Under the pieces are notes generated by a model. That model did no database searches. It had not been told where the DNA came from and saw only the letters and a program-made list of their open reading frames with translations. Shown one piece after another: positions 24,459 to 37,020 of a stretch of DNA of 64,000 nucleotides (positions within the stretch are counted from its first letter, which is position 1; every line of letters begins with the position of its first letter). Both the position numbers and the translations under genes were made by a program. This DNA is from Luzula sylvatica (lineage: Eukaryota; Streptophyta; Magnoliopsida; Poales; Juncaceae), in the NCBI GenBank assembly GCA_946800325.1, contig OX326959.1:36384908-36448907 (forward strand), in the 5' to 3' direction.

Positions 24459-24559
24459 CTCTTCTCTACTTTCTCTTCTCTTTTCTAGTTAGAGAGATTT
24501 TATGGAAGTAACACTTGACGAAGAAAAAATCAGAGAGAGGGGCAAAACCTGGATCGAAC

Positions 24560-25628
24560 TCTTCACTTCGTCCTGTATTTCATACATATCCTTCCAAAAT
24601 TCTAATATTATACTCCACTGAACCCAAACCCTCTATTTTTCACATATATTCAAGTCTTTTTAATGATTAAATTTTATGTATTGATTTTATCATGTTGGTT
24701 GATTTTATATTTAATATTTGAATATAAAAATTTGCGGGTCATATTTCCAACTATAACATATCGTGATCTTATTTAATCTCATTCATTCATTTAGTATTTT
24801 TTGTTATTATCAAAGTTTGTATTATGTGAAAAAAAAAATTAAACAATACATTGAGTCATGTTATTTTTTTTCTTTTAAATCCAAATTATACGACGAAATA
24901 TGGGCACTTCATATTTTGATGCAATGTCTACATACAAAAAAATGAAATATTGATTTAAATTTTTTTCACACACAATTTTGCTCTTCAATAAATATTTTTA
25001 CCAGCATTTAATAATAATAAAATATTGTCTATTTTCCTTGTAAATAATAAAAATACACAAAATCTTGGATAAAAAAAATTAGCATTTTGAGTTAGTCCTT
25101 TCATATATCTTATTATTCTTTAAAAATATAATAGTCTCAAGTCAAATACTGTGCTTGTTAGATTAAAATATTTAAATATAAAATATTTTTAAATTTTCTT
25201 TTGAGCTACATATTAATATAGTTTTATATTAAGTATTTCATATTGTAATATAGGAATATGAATTATCAGGGCGGCTCAACTTATTATTTGCAGGCTCTCG
25301 GCAAACAAATATTTTTGAAACAAGTATTAGTTGAATGAAGTTTAAATTTCACTTCATTAAATGAATTCTAAAGATCCAAAAACTTCAAAAATTATGGAAA
25401 AATCACCTTCCAAAACAAAAACAAGTGGTCACCTTCCAAAACAAAAAACTTGACTTGACTTCTTCAAATTGAAAAATTAATCCAAAAAGTTAATTTTTTA
25501 TTGACTAAAGATATTAACATTCATCAAGAAATTATATTAATAAATTATGATTTTACTAATGGAGCATTAGTATTATCAAAAAAAATTAATGGAGTTAGAA
25601 GAAAAAATGAGATCAACAGAAAAGACCA
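24560..25628. other. Intergenic; possible hAT end at 25268
   Basis: AT-rich. CAGGGCGGCTCAAC at 25268 resembles a hAT terminus of the CAGGGCCGG class, but no partner end was found. Confidence 0.35.
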
Positions 25629-26187
25629 TTAAGAATAGGGAAATTATACTTTGCCCCAAGAATTCATCAAAATTTTCTATATCCTAATTAACACACTTAT
25701 TTAACATGGTAATTAACAAGGGACACAAAATTAGCAGTTGACTAATATTGATTAAGGAGTCTGTCTACTATGACATTAGTGGTACGCAGATATTGGTGCC
25801 ATTGAATTTTAAATCGTTAAGCTCATACATCATTCAATTTATTGAAACGAATAGGCCCCCTCGCCAAAGGGGAGAAAAACCGCTCCCTCTCTCCTTCGGA
25901 ACCCTAGCTCTCGACTCGCCCACCGGATCCGACGCTTCTGTTCAATCGCCGGGGTCCTCAGGCCGTCACCGGTCGAGGGATCCACTGATCGGCACACGTC
26001 GACGACCGAGACCTCTTTTTGCTTCCTCTCTCCAACGATCGACAGTGACAGTATTAGTGACAGTGCTTCGTGCGATTTTCTCTCTTCTTTTCTCCCGATA
26101 TACACCTCAATCTGCAGGAAAGTTTTCGAACAAGAAACCGCTGCCTCCTCTCGGGATAACACTCGCGGGTCTCCGATTGACGGTTTG

Positions 26188-26500
26188 GCGCCTCGATCTT
26201 CTTCGATTTTCTGCGGTTTGGCGAAGTTTTGCTTTGGTTATCTTCGAATTTCTTTGACTTGCTTCGAGTTCAGCGGTTATCTTCGAATTTTCTGCGGTTT
26301 TCTTTGAGTTTGTGTGGTTTTCTTTGAGTTTGTGCGGTTTTCTTCGAATTTCTGCTAAATCTCGGCGGTTATCTCCGAATCTCTGCGGTTTTCTTCGAGT
26401 CGCCGACTGAATCTCTCCTTCGCTGAACATCTTCTTCCTGACTCGCTGAATCGCTGAATCTCTGCGGTCGTCTTTGGCTCTGATTCCTGAATCGCTGAAT
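26188..26500 (+). repeat. CTGCGGTTTTCTTCGAATTT-type minisatellite
   Basis: About a dozen imperfect units of 20-26 bp built on TCTGCGGTTTTCTTCGAATTT-like text, inside the Pack-MULE-like element. Confidence 0.7.
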
Positions 26501-28157
26501 CTCTGTGGTAGGATTTTTGAATTTCTCTAGTGGTCACAGAGGGAAAAACCACACAACGGGAGAAAACCGACGATTGGTAACTTCTCCAAACCCTAGCCCT
26601 CGTTGAGGAATGATCTAGAAGCATCGATATTTCTAATCGACATTGGCGATACTCAAGATCCACCTCTTCATTTCATCCACGAAGCCATCGACGAATTTTT
26701 AACCCGTAGAATCAAGAGGATTGCGAGCGTTTACTACACAAAAATTGATCAACAATTTTTTTCTCGATTCACAATTATTAACACATTGGAGTCTTCAAGA
26801 AACCGAGGTTTAAGCATTGTTTATCGATGCCATATCTATGAAGGCAATTGTGAAGAATTTTTATTTTGAGAAATTTTTGTGTATTAAAGTTTATGTAATA
26901 GGTCCTCTTATATAGAGTGTCCGTCTTTGCTTGTCATTAAAGAGTCCTACGATATTTATATGTAATGATGATTTTGTAAATATTTTTGCCTACGGGCCGT
27001 TTAATGCACACAAAAAAAAAAAAAAAATTTAAATCGTTGGATCTGAACAAGTTAAGCGGATCAACGTTGAATATTTTAAGTTGTGATTAACGGAAGCTTG
27101 CCCCCATCCCTCCTCCGTTTGTAACTCTTTGTACCTCCTGCCCTGTATTTTTTCTTTAGCTGAGAGTCTGAGACTCTTATCTAATGGCATATCCGCGCGG
27201 TAGTTCTCTCCATGCGAGTTGCTTTCTCTTTGGATCGAACTCTATTTATCTTTCTCTGTTATCGAGTGTATGGATTCGTGCCCTAGCACTGTCTCTAGCG
27301 AGGGCCTCTTCTGGAGTGATCTTCATCAGGTTCTCTCCTTCTCTATCGTGATGATGGATGACATCTTTTGCGATCACATCAAAATACCCAATTATGTCAG
27401 TTTCTTCGAATCACATCTTTGTCTCTCATTATTTAAATTTGCAGGTTTGCTCGAGATAAGGCCGGTTCTCTCAACCGGCAGGTTTGTGTTTTGTTAAAAG
27501 TGGCTCGAGATTTGCAGGTTTGCTCGAGAGAAGGTCTGTTCTCTAGTTGTCAAGAAAACTTGTGTTAACTAAAACGCCTTCTCTTTGACTCTTTCTAACA
27601 GAGAATTTTCAACGAACTCCTCGATTTTGTTCCAATATCCTTTCTTTATGTCCAAAGGGCAAGTTCTCTGTTCTGTTCAAATTGTAGTGGATTCTTGCAT
27701 AATGTTAACTGTCATTCAAAGTTGCGATTGATTGAAACGTAACCAAAATCTTAACACTGAAACAAACTCGCAATACAAAGAACTTTTGAAAGAAATTATT
27801 TCTTAAGTACGAACGACACAATACAAAGAACTTTAAAAAGAAGAAAAAATTGCAACTAGAGTTGTACAATAAAATATTATTGTCACTCTTCCATATGGGC
27901 AGTTTGTAAGAGAAGGATGCTTTACAAATATGAAATCTCTGTCCGAGCACAAATTTTTCCTTTTTTCATAAACTTCTGGCCCGCCCTAAACCTGTCACAA
28001 CTGGAAAAAAAAAACAATTTTCTTATTAAATCCATTCATTCGAAAGAATTTAATCAAATAAGTCCAAAATAATCCTAATATTAAGCCTCAGTTAAAAGAC
28101 TTGTACCAGTCCAAAACCCTAAATAGCACCCACAAGTCCAAAACCTAGCACACACAC

Positions 28158-28234
<77 letters not shown>
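28158..28234 (+). repeat. (GA)n microsatellite
   Basis: About 37 GA repeats inside the right half of the Pack-MULE-like element. Confidence 0.95.
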
Positions 28235-28237
<3 letters not shown>

Positions 28238-28757
28238 AAAGGCTAAAATCTTGAGATAGAGTTAGATTGCCGACTTAGAGTCGTTCTCCTCCGAGTAACA
28301 GAAAAATCAGGTCTATGGGAGGTCCTCCATCAATGGAGGAGTGAGCGTGAGAGAAAGTCATGTACATCAGTTCACAAGATTGAAGGCACATAATAGAGGT
28401 GAGAATGATGGGTCGCCAAGTAAAAACAAACGGGACTAGAGATGGTTTCAGTTTTTTAACACCGTCAATATAATTCAGCGATCAGCACCGATCTTGATCT
28501 CACGGTTTAAAATTTAATGGCACCAAAATTCTTGTACCACTAATGTCATAGTAGACAGACTCTTGATTAAGAATTGTTAATTATATATTAGTTTACTGAT
28601 AATTGAGTGTTATTTGTTAATTATCATGTTAATTAAGTATGTTAATTAGGATAGGAATGTGGCGTTGAAATTTGGGGCAGGGTAAATGGCCTCTTAAGAA
28701 TAAAAGAAAACATAAGGATCATTTAAACATAGAACTAGAATCTTAATACATGGAAAC

Positions 28758-31241
28758 AACTATAAAGCATGTTTGGATGATCGTATTAGAAATTACAAGA
28801 AATAAATTGATCTTTCGCAAGTCGACTTTTCGGAATTGCACTTCAAATTTTAATGTTTGGATTCGCAAATTAAAACTAATGGATTTATAGTTTTTATGTT
28901 TGGGTTGATGTAATTGAATTATGAAATTTCAAGATTTACATGTACTAAAATTTTCAAATAAATTGAACCATTAATTATTTGACATAAGTTTTTAATTTAA
29001 CCAAGAAACTAATAATCATCTAAAACATAATATCATAAATAAATTATACCATCACATTACAATAAAAAAAACTTTTACATAATCAATTTTATATCACAAA
29101 TTATCACCTACTTCGATATTCTCATTGCGTATCAATCCAATCATCTTGCATATTAGAATTGAACTTTAAAAACATACGGGCAATACATTTATTTATTACT
29201 AGATATTTACATGTCGATGACAACAATTGTTTCGGAAACTTGTATTGCATGCGCATGACGGGTCATAGCAACACATCCAACATCGGACTCATGGATCACT
29301 CTTATTATGTAAGAATTTCTGACGGAATGTCTTTTGTCTATTATACTCCTAGAAATTATACTTGCTTGTCCTCCTTGAAGTTTTTTGAGAAGCATCAAAA
29401 CGATATAACCTCCCCCACAAAAGCACTAAAAGCAGCCACACTTTGGTCTTCGATTGCATTGCGAAACCTATACAAATCACCAAAATTCAACATAAATTTA
29501 CCTTTTTAATAAAAAATAATGCAGAAATTGAACTAATTAATTCATCATAAATTTCTTAAAAAATTTGTGCACAAAACTCACTGTCCCAATTTCATTTTTT
29601 TTTTAAATCATCACTTACTGACCCAATTGAGCATAATTAAAATTTAGACAAGACTCAAAACATAAACTATCCATATAGAATTATGAAACATCAAAAAATA
29701 TTTGTTTTGTCTTGTATGTATGGCAGTAATTAAGTGTCGGAACAAATAGAGCACATATTAGAAGAATTGCCGAAATACTCCTTTGTAATTCTTTTTCTAT
29801 TTTGACAGATAAAGAGGTCACTTATCAAACATAAAGGGGTCCTTGATTGATTCATTGCTTGAGAATTAGAATTTTTCACAGAAGAGAGAAAAGTCGACGA
29901 TGCACCGATACATTAAAAAAAATCCTCACTCAACCGGGAATCAATTTTATAATGTGAATTGAAACCCTAATAACAAGAAAGCAAAAATATTGATACTTAC
30001 AAAGCTGGAGGAGATAGGCGAGCTTGGAGGAGAGAGGTGAGCAGAAAGAGGGGAGGGCGGCGATGCACTGGAGCGAGCAGAGAGGCGACGAGGTGGTTTA
30101 AATTTCTTCCGCCAAGTTCTTCTTCTGTGGTTTCTCCACTTCATGTAGTTATGAGGGTATGTTGACTTGGAGAAAAAGGGGATAACAATGAAGTATGAGT
30201 TGTAATAGTTTGATAAAATACATCAAACCAAACAATGAAAAATGGGCTAATACAATAACTGTTGGGAAATCTCCGGCCCCGCGCCTCGTGCAGCAGATGA
30301 GGGACGCAAATCATTTTTCCTAATTCCGAGAACCCCGTCATCGATTCCGAGCGTGCGAATCTTGGAAGAAATAATAGACAACCATACTGCACCAAATTGA
30401 TGGTGGACGAAGGGTTGTTGCGTTTATTCTTCCATCTTCTTCTCCACACCGATCGTCTCTTGTGCGTCTCACGTCACATGTCTTGACACCGTCGTGCTTT
30501 CCATCGTGCTCCAACTCTGGCAACGCATGCATGCCATTCGCACATGACTCGACACCGTCTTGAACACGTTCTTCATCTTTAGGGTATACCGAAATGATTT
30601 CAGTGAAACCCTAATTCTAGTTCGATCACAAACGAGAGTCACAAATGTGAACCCCTCTACTCGTACTCACCGTGAGTTGTAGTCTTTCGGTCACACACGC
30701 AACTGCCTAGACGAAGCGTGTGTGAACTTGCTTGATTCGATTTGGAATCTCTAATGGAGAAAACATTTTTCACCTCTTTCTCTTTTTCTCTTGTTCCAAC
30801 TATTGGACACGCTTGTTAGAATGAATCTGGACTGATTAGTCTGATAGAGGATAGAGAAACATCATAGTTAGAATGAATCTGAACTGGACAGTCCGTTCAA
30901 ACGAACCACTCTCTTAAATGAGTTTATATAAACACTTTTATACTCGATGCGGTTCGTTCGAACGGACCATATGGTTCGTTCAAATGAACCACTATCTGTC
31001 TCATTTATGTGTTAATTTCAAATCACATTCGAAGTAGTCTGTTCGAACGGACCCTAAGGTTCGTTCGAACGAACAACTCCCTGGAACTTAACATCACATA
31101 ATCTTATTATGCATTTACTTAAATCCATGAACACTCATGTTCATATATCCTTATACGTACACTTTTATTGTTGATCCAAAACTGTATTTCCTTCAGTAAC
31201 TACACTTACTAACTGCCATACATACAACAACCCAAACACGC
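28758..31241 (-). mobile_element. Possible decayed PIF/Harbinger-like element split by a solo LTR
   Basis: The left end GCATGTTTGGATGAT and the inverted right end GCGTGTTTGGGTTGT are similar, and both arms contain GTTTGGxTTGATGTA-like words. A minus-strand frame starting near 30144 is followed by a splice-donor-like CTTTGTAAGTATC, and short frames exist at 29160-29510. No transposase motif or target duplication was confirmed. Confidence 0.35.
30260..31195 (-). mobile_element. Solo LTR of the copia family
   Basis: 936 bp, with plus-strand ends TGTTGGGAAATCTC and CCAAAACTGTATTTCCTTCA. The latter, and blocks such as CCAAATTGATGG, CGAAGGGTTG and CACCGTGAGTxGTAG, are shared with the LTRs at 11707 and 19196. 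The middle differs and carries several GTTCGTTCGAACGAACC-type words. Flanks ATAAC (30255-30259) and GTAAC (31196-31200) match at 4 of 5. No internal domain is attached, so it looks like an LTR-LTR recombination product. Confidence 0.8.
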
Positions 31242-31899
31242 AATAAATAGAAGGAAAAAAGATGAGAAATCACAAGAAAATATAAGGAAATTTCTATGAA
31301 ATGAATAATATTCATTGTGTATTCGATGGATTGATTTGGAAAAAAAAACTTAACAAATCATCAATAAGATCTCAAATCACGCGAATTTTGTGAAATTTGT
31401 GAAATGGGAAAAATTCCGGGGAGATAAAAAAGATACTGGCCATAATTTATTAGTTTTACTTGATTTATATATAGAGTCGTGATGAATATCCACCTCTTCC
31501 TCCCCCCCCCCCCCCCCAACCAAGGGTTTGATGTACTATAAATGTGCTGGTGTTAAACCATAGGGCCTAAGTTTTCCGGGCCCTTAGAGGTCAGGAAAAA
31601 ATGGGCATATGGTTTAACGGGTTTTGATGTTAATCCTTATGACACGTAACGCATGACGACATTGACAGCTCGTACACTGTTCTTGCTCACTTGTAACCTT
31701 ATTTCAAATGTTTTGCATATATATAGTCTCATACAAATAATTCTTCAATTTATTTATTTTTCTTTCATTTCTCCCAATTTTCTCTTTTTTTTTGTTTGTT
31801 TTGTTTATGAATTATGTATTGTTGATTTTTTGTTTTTGAACTGCTATCGTTGGTTGTTCACTTGTAACCTTATTTTATTGGTATGAATGTTTCGTAATG
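31242..31899. other. Intergenic with poly-C tract
   Basis: A run of about 17 C lies near 31501-31517. Otherwise AT-rich, no gene. Confidence 0.5.
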
Positions 31900-33120
31900 T
31901 TTACTTGAATTTGTTACTGATTTTTAATTTGAAATGTTTAGTGGTAGCAATGTTTCCTGAATTTATACTGTTTATTGATTATTGATATTGTTTACTTGTT
32001 TTTTTTTATTGCTTTGAATTTCAAAATGTTTACTGGTATTTATGTTTCCTAAATTTGAAAAGTTTACAAGTATCGGTGTACTATTTACTGGTATTTTGAC
32101 TGTTTAATTGAATTTCAAATGTTTACTCGTATTTGACTGATTTTTTAAGTTCATTGATTTTTAATTTCAAATGTTTACTCGTATGAATATTTCATGTTGA
32201 CTGATATTTATGAAAACTTATTTAACTAGTATTTGATTGATTTTGAATTTGAAATGTTTACTGGTATTTGTGTTGAATATAATTTGAAATGTTTACCGGT
32301 ATTTGTGTTGAATTTGAAATGTTTACTGGTATTTGTGTTTCATGAATTTATATAGTTTACTTGTATATGTGTTTCCTAATTTTATATAGTCCTTGATTTT
32401 CCAATGTTTACTTGTATTTGTGTTTCCTGAATCATGTTTTTATTGGTATTTGTTACTGATTCATTTGACTTATTTGAATTTCAAATGTTTACTGGTATTT
32501 GTGTTTCCTGGATTTTGAACTGTTTACTGGTATATGTGTGTTGGTATTGGACTGATTCCTTTTTTTACTGGTTTTTGTTACTGATTTTGGTTTTTGAAAT
32601 GTTTATTGGTATGATGTTTTCTGAATTTTGACTGTTTACTGGTATTTTGGACTGATTATGATTTCTTAAATGTTTACAGGTATGAAAATTTCCTGAATTA
32701 ATATAGTTTACTGTTATTCATTTAACCTTAATACACTTACATTTAACTGATTTTTGTTTTCAAATGTTTCCTGAATTTATATTGTTTACTGGTATTTATG
32801 TACTGGTATTTGACTTATTTCTTTTTTTTTCTTGTATTTGTGTTGAGTTTGAAATGTTTACTAGTATTTGAGTGATTTGTACTGTCCACTTATTGTTGTT
32901 ATTTGTTTTTAATTTCAAATGTTTACTGGTATGAATATTTCATGTTGACTGATATTTGTGCAAACTCATTTCACTGGAATTTGACTGATTCCTACTGTTT
33001 ACTTGTTTGTTTGACTCACTTTAAACTTGAAATGTATACTGGTATAGATGTTTCTTGTGCTCTGGAATTTTCCTGATGCCTACTGGTTCATGGTATGCAT
33101 GCTTACAGATTTCAACTGAT
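31900..33120 (+). repeat. Degenerate TTTACTGGTATTTGTGTTTCC minisatellite
   Basis: Words AATTTGAAATGTTTACTGG, TATTTGTGTTTCCTGAATTT and TTTGACTGATT recur dozens of times in variable order over about 1.2 kb, with one strand strongly enriched in T and G. No frame persists. Confidence 0.75.
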
Positions 33121-33446
33121 ATTCGTTGAAGTTAATTTGACTGGCATTTGAATGATTAGGCATTTAACGTGTTTATCCATACTTAATGAAATTCCATCAC
33201 ACATAAGAATAAAAAATCACACATAATTATCAAATAACAAAACCATCACACATAAAAAAACATACGCAAACATGTATTTATCACTTGTTTTAGACTGGCT
33301 TTTACTGTTTACTATTATTTGTGTGATTTTTTTACTTATATGGATGCACGCGTTTTATCCATACTAATATATTCATGGAAAATCAAAACCAAATAAATTC
33401 ATAACATATCACACACATAATTAGCGACACAAATAAGTGTTCATAT

Positions 33447-34268
33447 CAATGTTTTAAATTGCGATATTGCGGTCCATTGTGGTTGGGTCTTTTTTTGCAG
33501 CGGATTGCGTTTGCGGGCGCAATTGCGGCGCAATTACCTTATTGAGGATAGTCGTTGCGATATTAAATTATGTAATAATAAAAGTTTGTTTAAATATATT
33601 TTTCACAATATTTTCTTCTAAAAAGAATAAAAAAGTTGATTTTACAGGAACATTTTCAGTATAAATGAAAGTTGATCATAAAATTTCCATTAAAATGGCA
33701 ATTATACGGGATCTTTGGATTTGTAATTTGTTGAAGAATTTTTTGTCGACATCCAAAAATATCAAAACACTATAACTCAAATTTTAAATCGAAACATCAA
33801 TGAAATACAATGAAAATTATGAAATTCATACATTTATAGATAAAAATGACACATTTTAGAGGTTATATATGTTATGAGCATATTTTATCAAATATTTTGA
33901 TAATAAAACGTGGAAACTAAGTATTAAATAATCACAAAAATTATGTTATAATGTTTATATTAAATAATTCTCGACGAAATTAATTTAACGTGTGTTTTGT
34001 GTTTAATTCTGGGTAAAAGACAAAATTTTACAAATTCAAACCCATCACTGCGTTCCTCTCGTCGAGACGAGCGATTTCGATATAAATTTCATGTAATTTG
34101 GTGGAAGGATTTGAAAATTACAACGATTTTAATATTATTCCTCAATTTTTACCCGCAATTAGCCCGCAATTTTTCGAAAACGCAATATCTCGCTATATGT
34201 TATTGCGAAATTGCGATTCTAAATTTCACACCGCAATTTCCGCAATTGCGCCGCAATTTAAAACACTG
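33447..34268. mobile_element. hAT element (822 bp) with GTTTTAAATTGCG ends
   Basis: The left end CAATGTTTTAAATTGCG and the inverted right end CAGTGTTTTAAATTGCGG carry the CAGTG start typical of hAT. Arms are rich in GCGCAATTGCGG. The flank GTTCATAT (33439-33446) corresponds to GTTCCATAT (34269-34277), an 8-bp duplication with one inserted base. The interior is AT-rich and non-coding. Confidence 0.75.
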
Positions 34269-34277
34269 GTTCCATAT

Positions 34278-36080
34278 ACATGTTTTTTTTTTGCAACAAT
34301 TAAATAACTATTAAATCACAGTTTCACACATGTAGTTATCCGAAATAAGACAAAACTCAATAAAAAAAATCAAAATAAACCTAAACACAACAAGTCCAAG
34401 AGATAATTATTACAAAACATTGCTCACAAATACCTAACTCCAAAATAAACATAAAAAAGACACATTAAAGCACAGTCTCAATAAAAAAATTAAATCATAA
34501 TCACAATTTACATGCGGTATAAGGATGGTCATCATCCAACACTGAACACCATGTCTGTCAAACCATGCTTCATTCTTGAGAAGCTTGAAAAAAATAATGG
34601 TTAATCATAAAAAAAATGAATAACTAAATGAAGAAGAGATGAGAGAAATATGAGAGCAAGATCCAAGTCATCAATAATACTGACTCTAACAGTGAAATTT
34701 GACAACGTAACATTGAAATATATTTGTTCTAACTTGAGTACTAGTTTTGAGGGAGAAATAATACAAAAAAATTCATCTAAAAGCACGAAAATAGGATTAA
34801 TACAAGATGAAAAATGCTAGAAAAAATAACAATAATAAGTTTGAACATTGGAAACCAGTATCGATGGAAAATAATAATATTGATTAACCTATATAAGATG
34901 AACAATTCGTCTGTCAAGCGGTCAAGCCTTCCTCTTCTAGAAACTGAAATGTACGAGGAGGAAAGAATTGGGTGGAATGAACTATGAAAGAGAAAGAAGA
35001 ATGGGTGGGAATTGAGAGAGAGAAGAATGGGGAGTGTTTCAAAAAAAAAACATGCCTGCAAGATTGGACGTTTGACAGGATATAAAGTAGAGCCGACATG
35101 TGATAGTACACTATTTTGCTTGTAAGACTTAACACCTCAATGATGACCAAAAATGAGTGTGGACCGATGAACGATGATTTACGGCTTACCACATGTCTTA
35201 TGGTTTAACAGTTAGGGAGGTTTGATGGGGAGGTTAAGGGGGAATGCAACATTTTCCATATATATATGAGTAAAATTATTTAACATTTGACATGATAATA
35301 TAATAATATAATACATATACACTCGGCCTTGATATTTTTTTTACTCTTAGTCCTAGATGATTTATAAGGTTGGGCCGGTAAATTATGTAATGTGATTATA
35401 TGATATAGAAAGAAAAATTATATTGAAAATGTAATTTTATACAACTAAAATTAGATTTTTTATAATAAAATGTAAATATAATATTTTGATATGTCAATGA
35501 AACTTTGTAAAATATGCATCTTTCACACAATATTTAGGATAATTTTAGATTGTTATACATTTTTTTTTTATTAAGGGATAAAGGGTCGTTTGGTGTAAGA
35601 GACTTTAGAGGATTTTAAAAAATTCTTGTATTGCTTAGAGAAACTGAAATGAAGATTAAGTTTTTGAAGAATATGTGTTGTTTGATGAATTAGATGAATG
35701 TTCGACAATGAAAAGTGAAATTTATTGTTCGATGTGAAAGAAAAATTAAAAATAGTTAAATATGACTTTTATTTAACTAATATTGTATATATAATATTAA
35801 TTAATTTGAGTTTAATTAATACTGTGTATATAATATTAACTAATTAATTTTAGAAATGCTAATGATATTATAATTTATAAATAGAAATAATTTAATATTA
35901 ATTTATGTGCATTTTAAAAAATTGGAATATAAATTGGAATATAAAAATGGGAATAAAAATTGGAATATTTAAAAATATTTATTTGTTCATTCAACTTATA
36001 TTGATTGTTACAAAATAATACTGATGCTACTAATAATTTATTCTAAGCATGTTTAATTAGGATCAAAAGGAAACAACAAA
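34278..36080. other. Intergenic, nothing recognised
   Basis: AT-rich. Minus-strand frames at 34600-35190 are low-complexity and lack family features. 'gggtcgtttggtgtaaga' near 35584 could be a lone MITE end. Confidence 0.4.
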
Positions 36081-36089
36081 TGAATGTCC

Positions 36090-36460
36090 AACAAGACACA
36101 AGTGGATATTCATCAAGAGACTAATAGATATTCAAGAAAAAAAATATGAAGTCCATATTATTCAAGATGAAGTCCATATTCAAGAAGTAAATATTCCGCA
36201 GGACGCACATCTATATTTAAGAAGACAAAAGTGGATACTAAATAATAAGATACATATTCCATATTTTTCAAGACACAAGTCGACATTGAAGTAATGAATA
36301 TTCAGGAGGACATGAGTCAGTATTTTTGAAGACGGAAGTGAATATTCCAGAAGAATCAAGTGAAAGTACCTCAAAACATCATGTGGATATTTTTTCAAGA
36401 CGCAAGTGGGATATTCTAGAAATATCAAGCGGAGATTTTGAAAATATATGAAGACCAAGA
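36090..36460 (+). repeat. Degenerate AAGTGGATATTC repeats
   Basis: About a dozen imperfect 25-35 bp units built on 'caagaagacacaagtggatattc'. Confidence 0.6.
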
Positions 36461-36619
36461 TATCCTAGATTTTCATGAGTTGAGATAACACACTACATGA
36501 TTTCTCAAGAATATTATCCTAATGTTATCCGAAAGTCATATGTGATTTAATTAAATCTCATTTCATAAAATAAGCAATCATCAAAATTCAAGTATATGCA
36601 AAGATAGTAACTTAGAATA

Positions 36620-37020
36620 TTACGGACCAAGCGTTCGAACGATCTTCACTTGCATTTTAACGATTCATGTTTATACGGTGAAAACATTCTATGTTACAAC
36701 AAGTGTTCGAACGATATTCATTATGCGTTCGAACGCCAAATGACATTTTTGTTCCATGGGTCATTGACACCAAATCTTACAAATAGTGTATGAACAATCC
36801 ACACCTGGGTTCAAAAGGTAACTGGACAAACACTCTTTCAAATACTCAACCTCGAACAAATGTTGACAAAGTGAATTTTGTGTCCGAACAATCCATACAT
36901 GCGTTCAAACAATATGTGCATTAATGCATTGATTTCACACTCATTGACTAGTTTGATAAGACAATGTTGCGTTCTAACGCATTGTGCTGTCAAACAAGAA
37001 TTCTGAGAAGTATCATACTT
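36620..37020. repeat. GTTCGAACG-rich block, probable TE remnant
   Basis: GCGTTCGAACG and variants occur several times, in both halves of the block. Similar words fill the solo LTR at 30260, suggesting LTR-derived sequence, but no ends were found. Confidence 0.4.

Larger units (their letters stand above)
25638..28693. mobile_element. Pack-MULE-like element (3056 bp)
   Basis: A perfect 9-bp duplication TTAAGAATA flanks it (25629-25637, 28694-28702), the Mutator size. Inverted ends GGGAAATTATACTTTGCCCC and GAGGCCATTTACCCTGCCCC lead into arms of roughly 180 bp, including the near-identical GTCTGTCTACTATGACATTA segment (about 25760 and, inverted, 28560). There is no transposase. The interior is much less AT-rich than its surroundings and looks gene-derived: a 5'-UTR-like stretch (25850-26180), a CTGCGGTTTTCTTCGAATTT minisatellite, a stretch shared with the window start, and pyrimidine-rich text near 27100-27500. 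I could not name the source gene, so 'Pack-MULE' is inference. Confidence 0.8.

Noticed and set aside
23971..24492. Plus-strand short frames near the glutaredoxin
   Set aside because: They overlap GRXS15 exons 1-2, which are supported by splice phase and family sequence on the other strand.
31501..31517. Poly-C run as a regulatory G-quadruplex
   Set aside because: A single homopolymer with no gene nearby; could also be a sequencing-prone tract.
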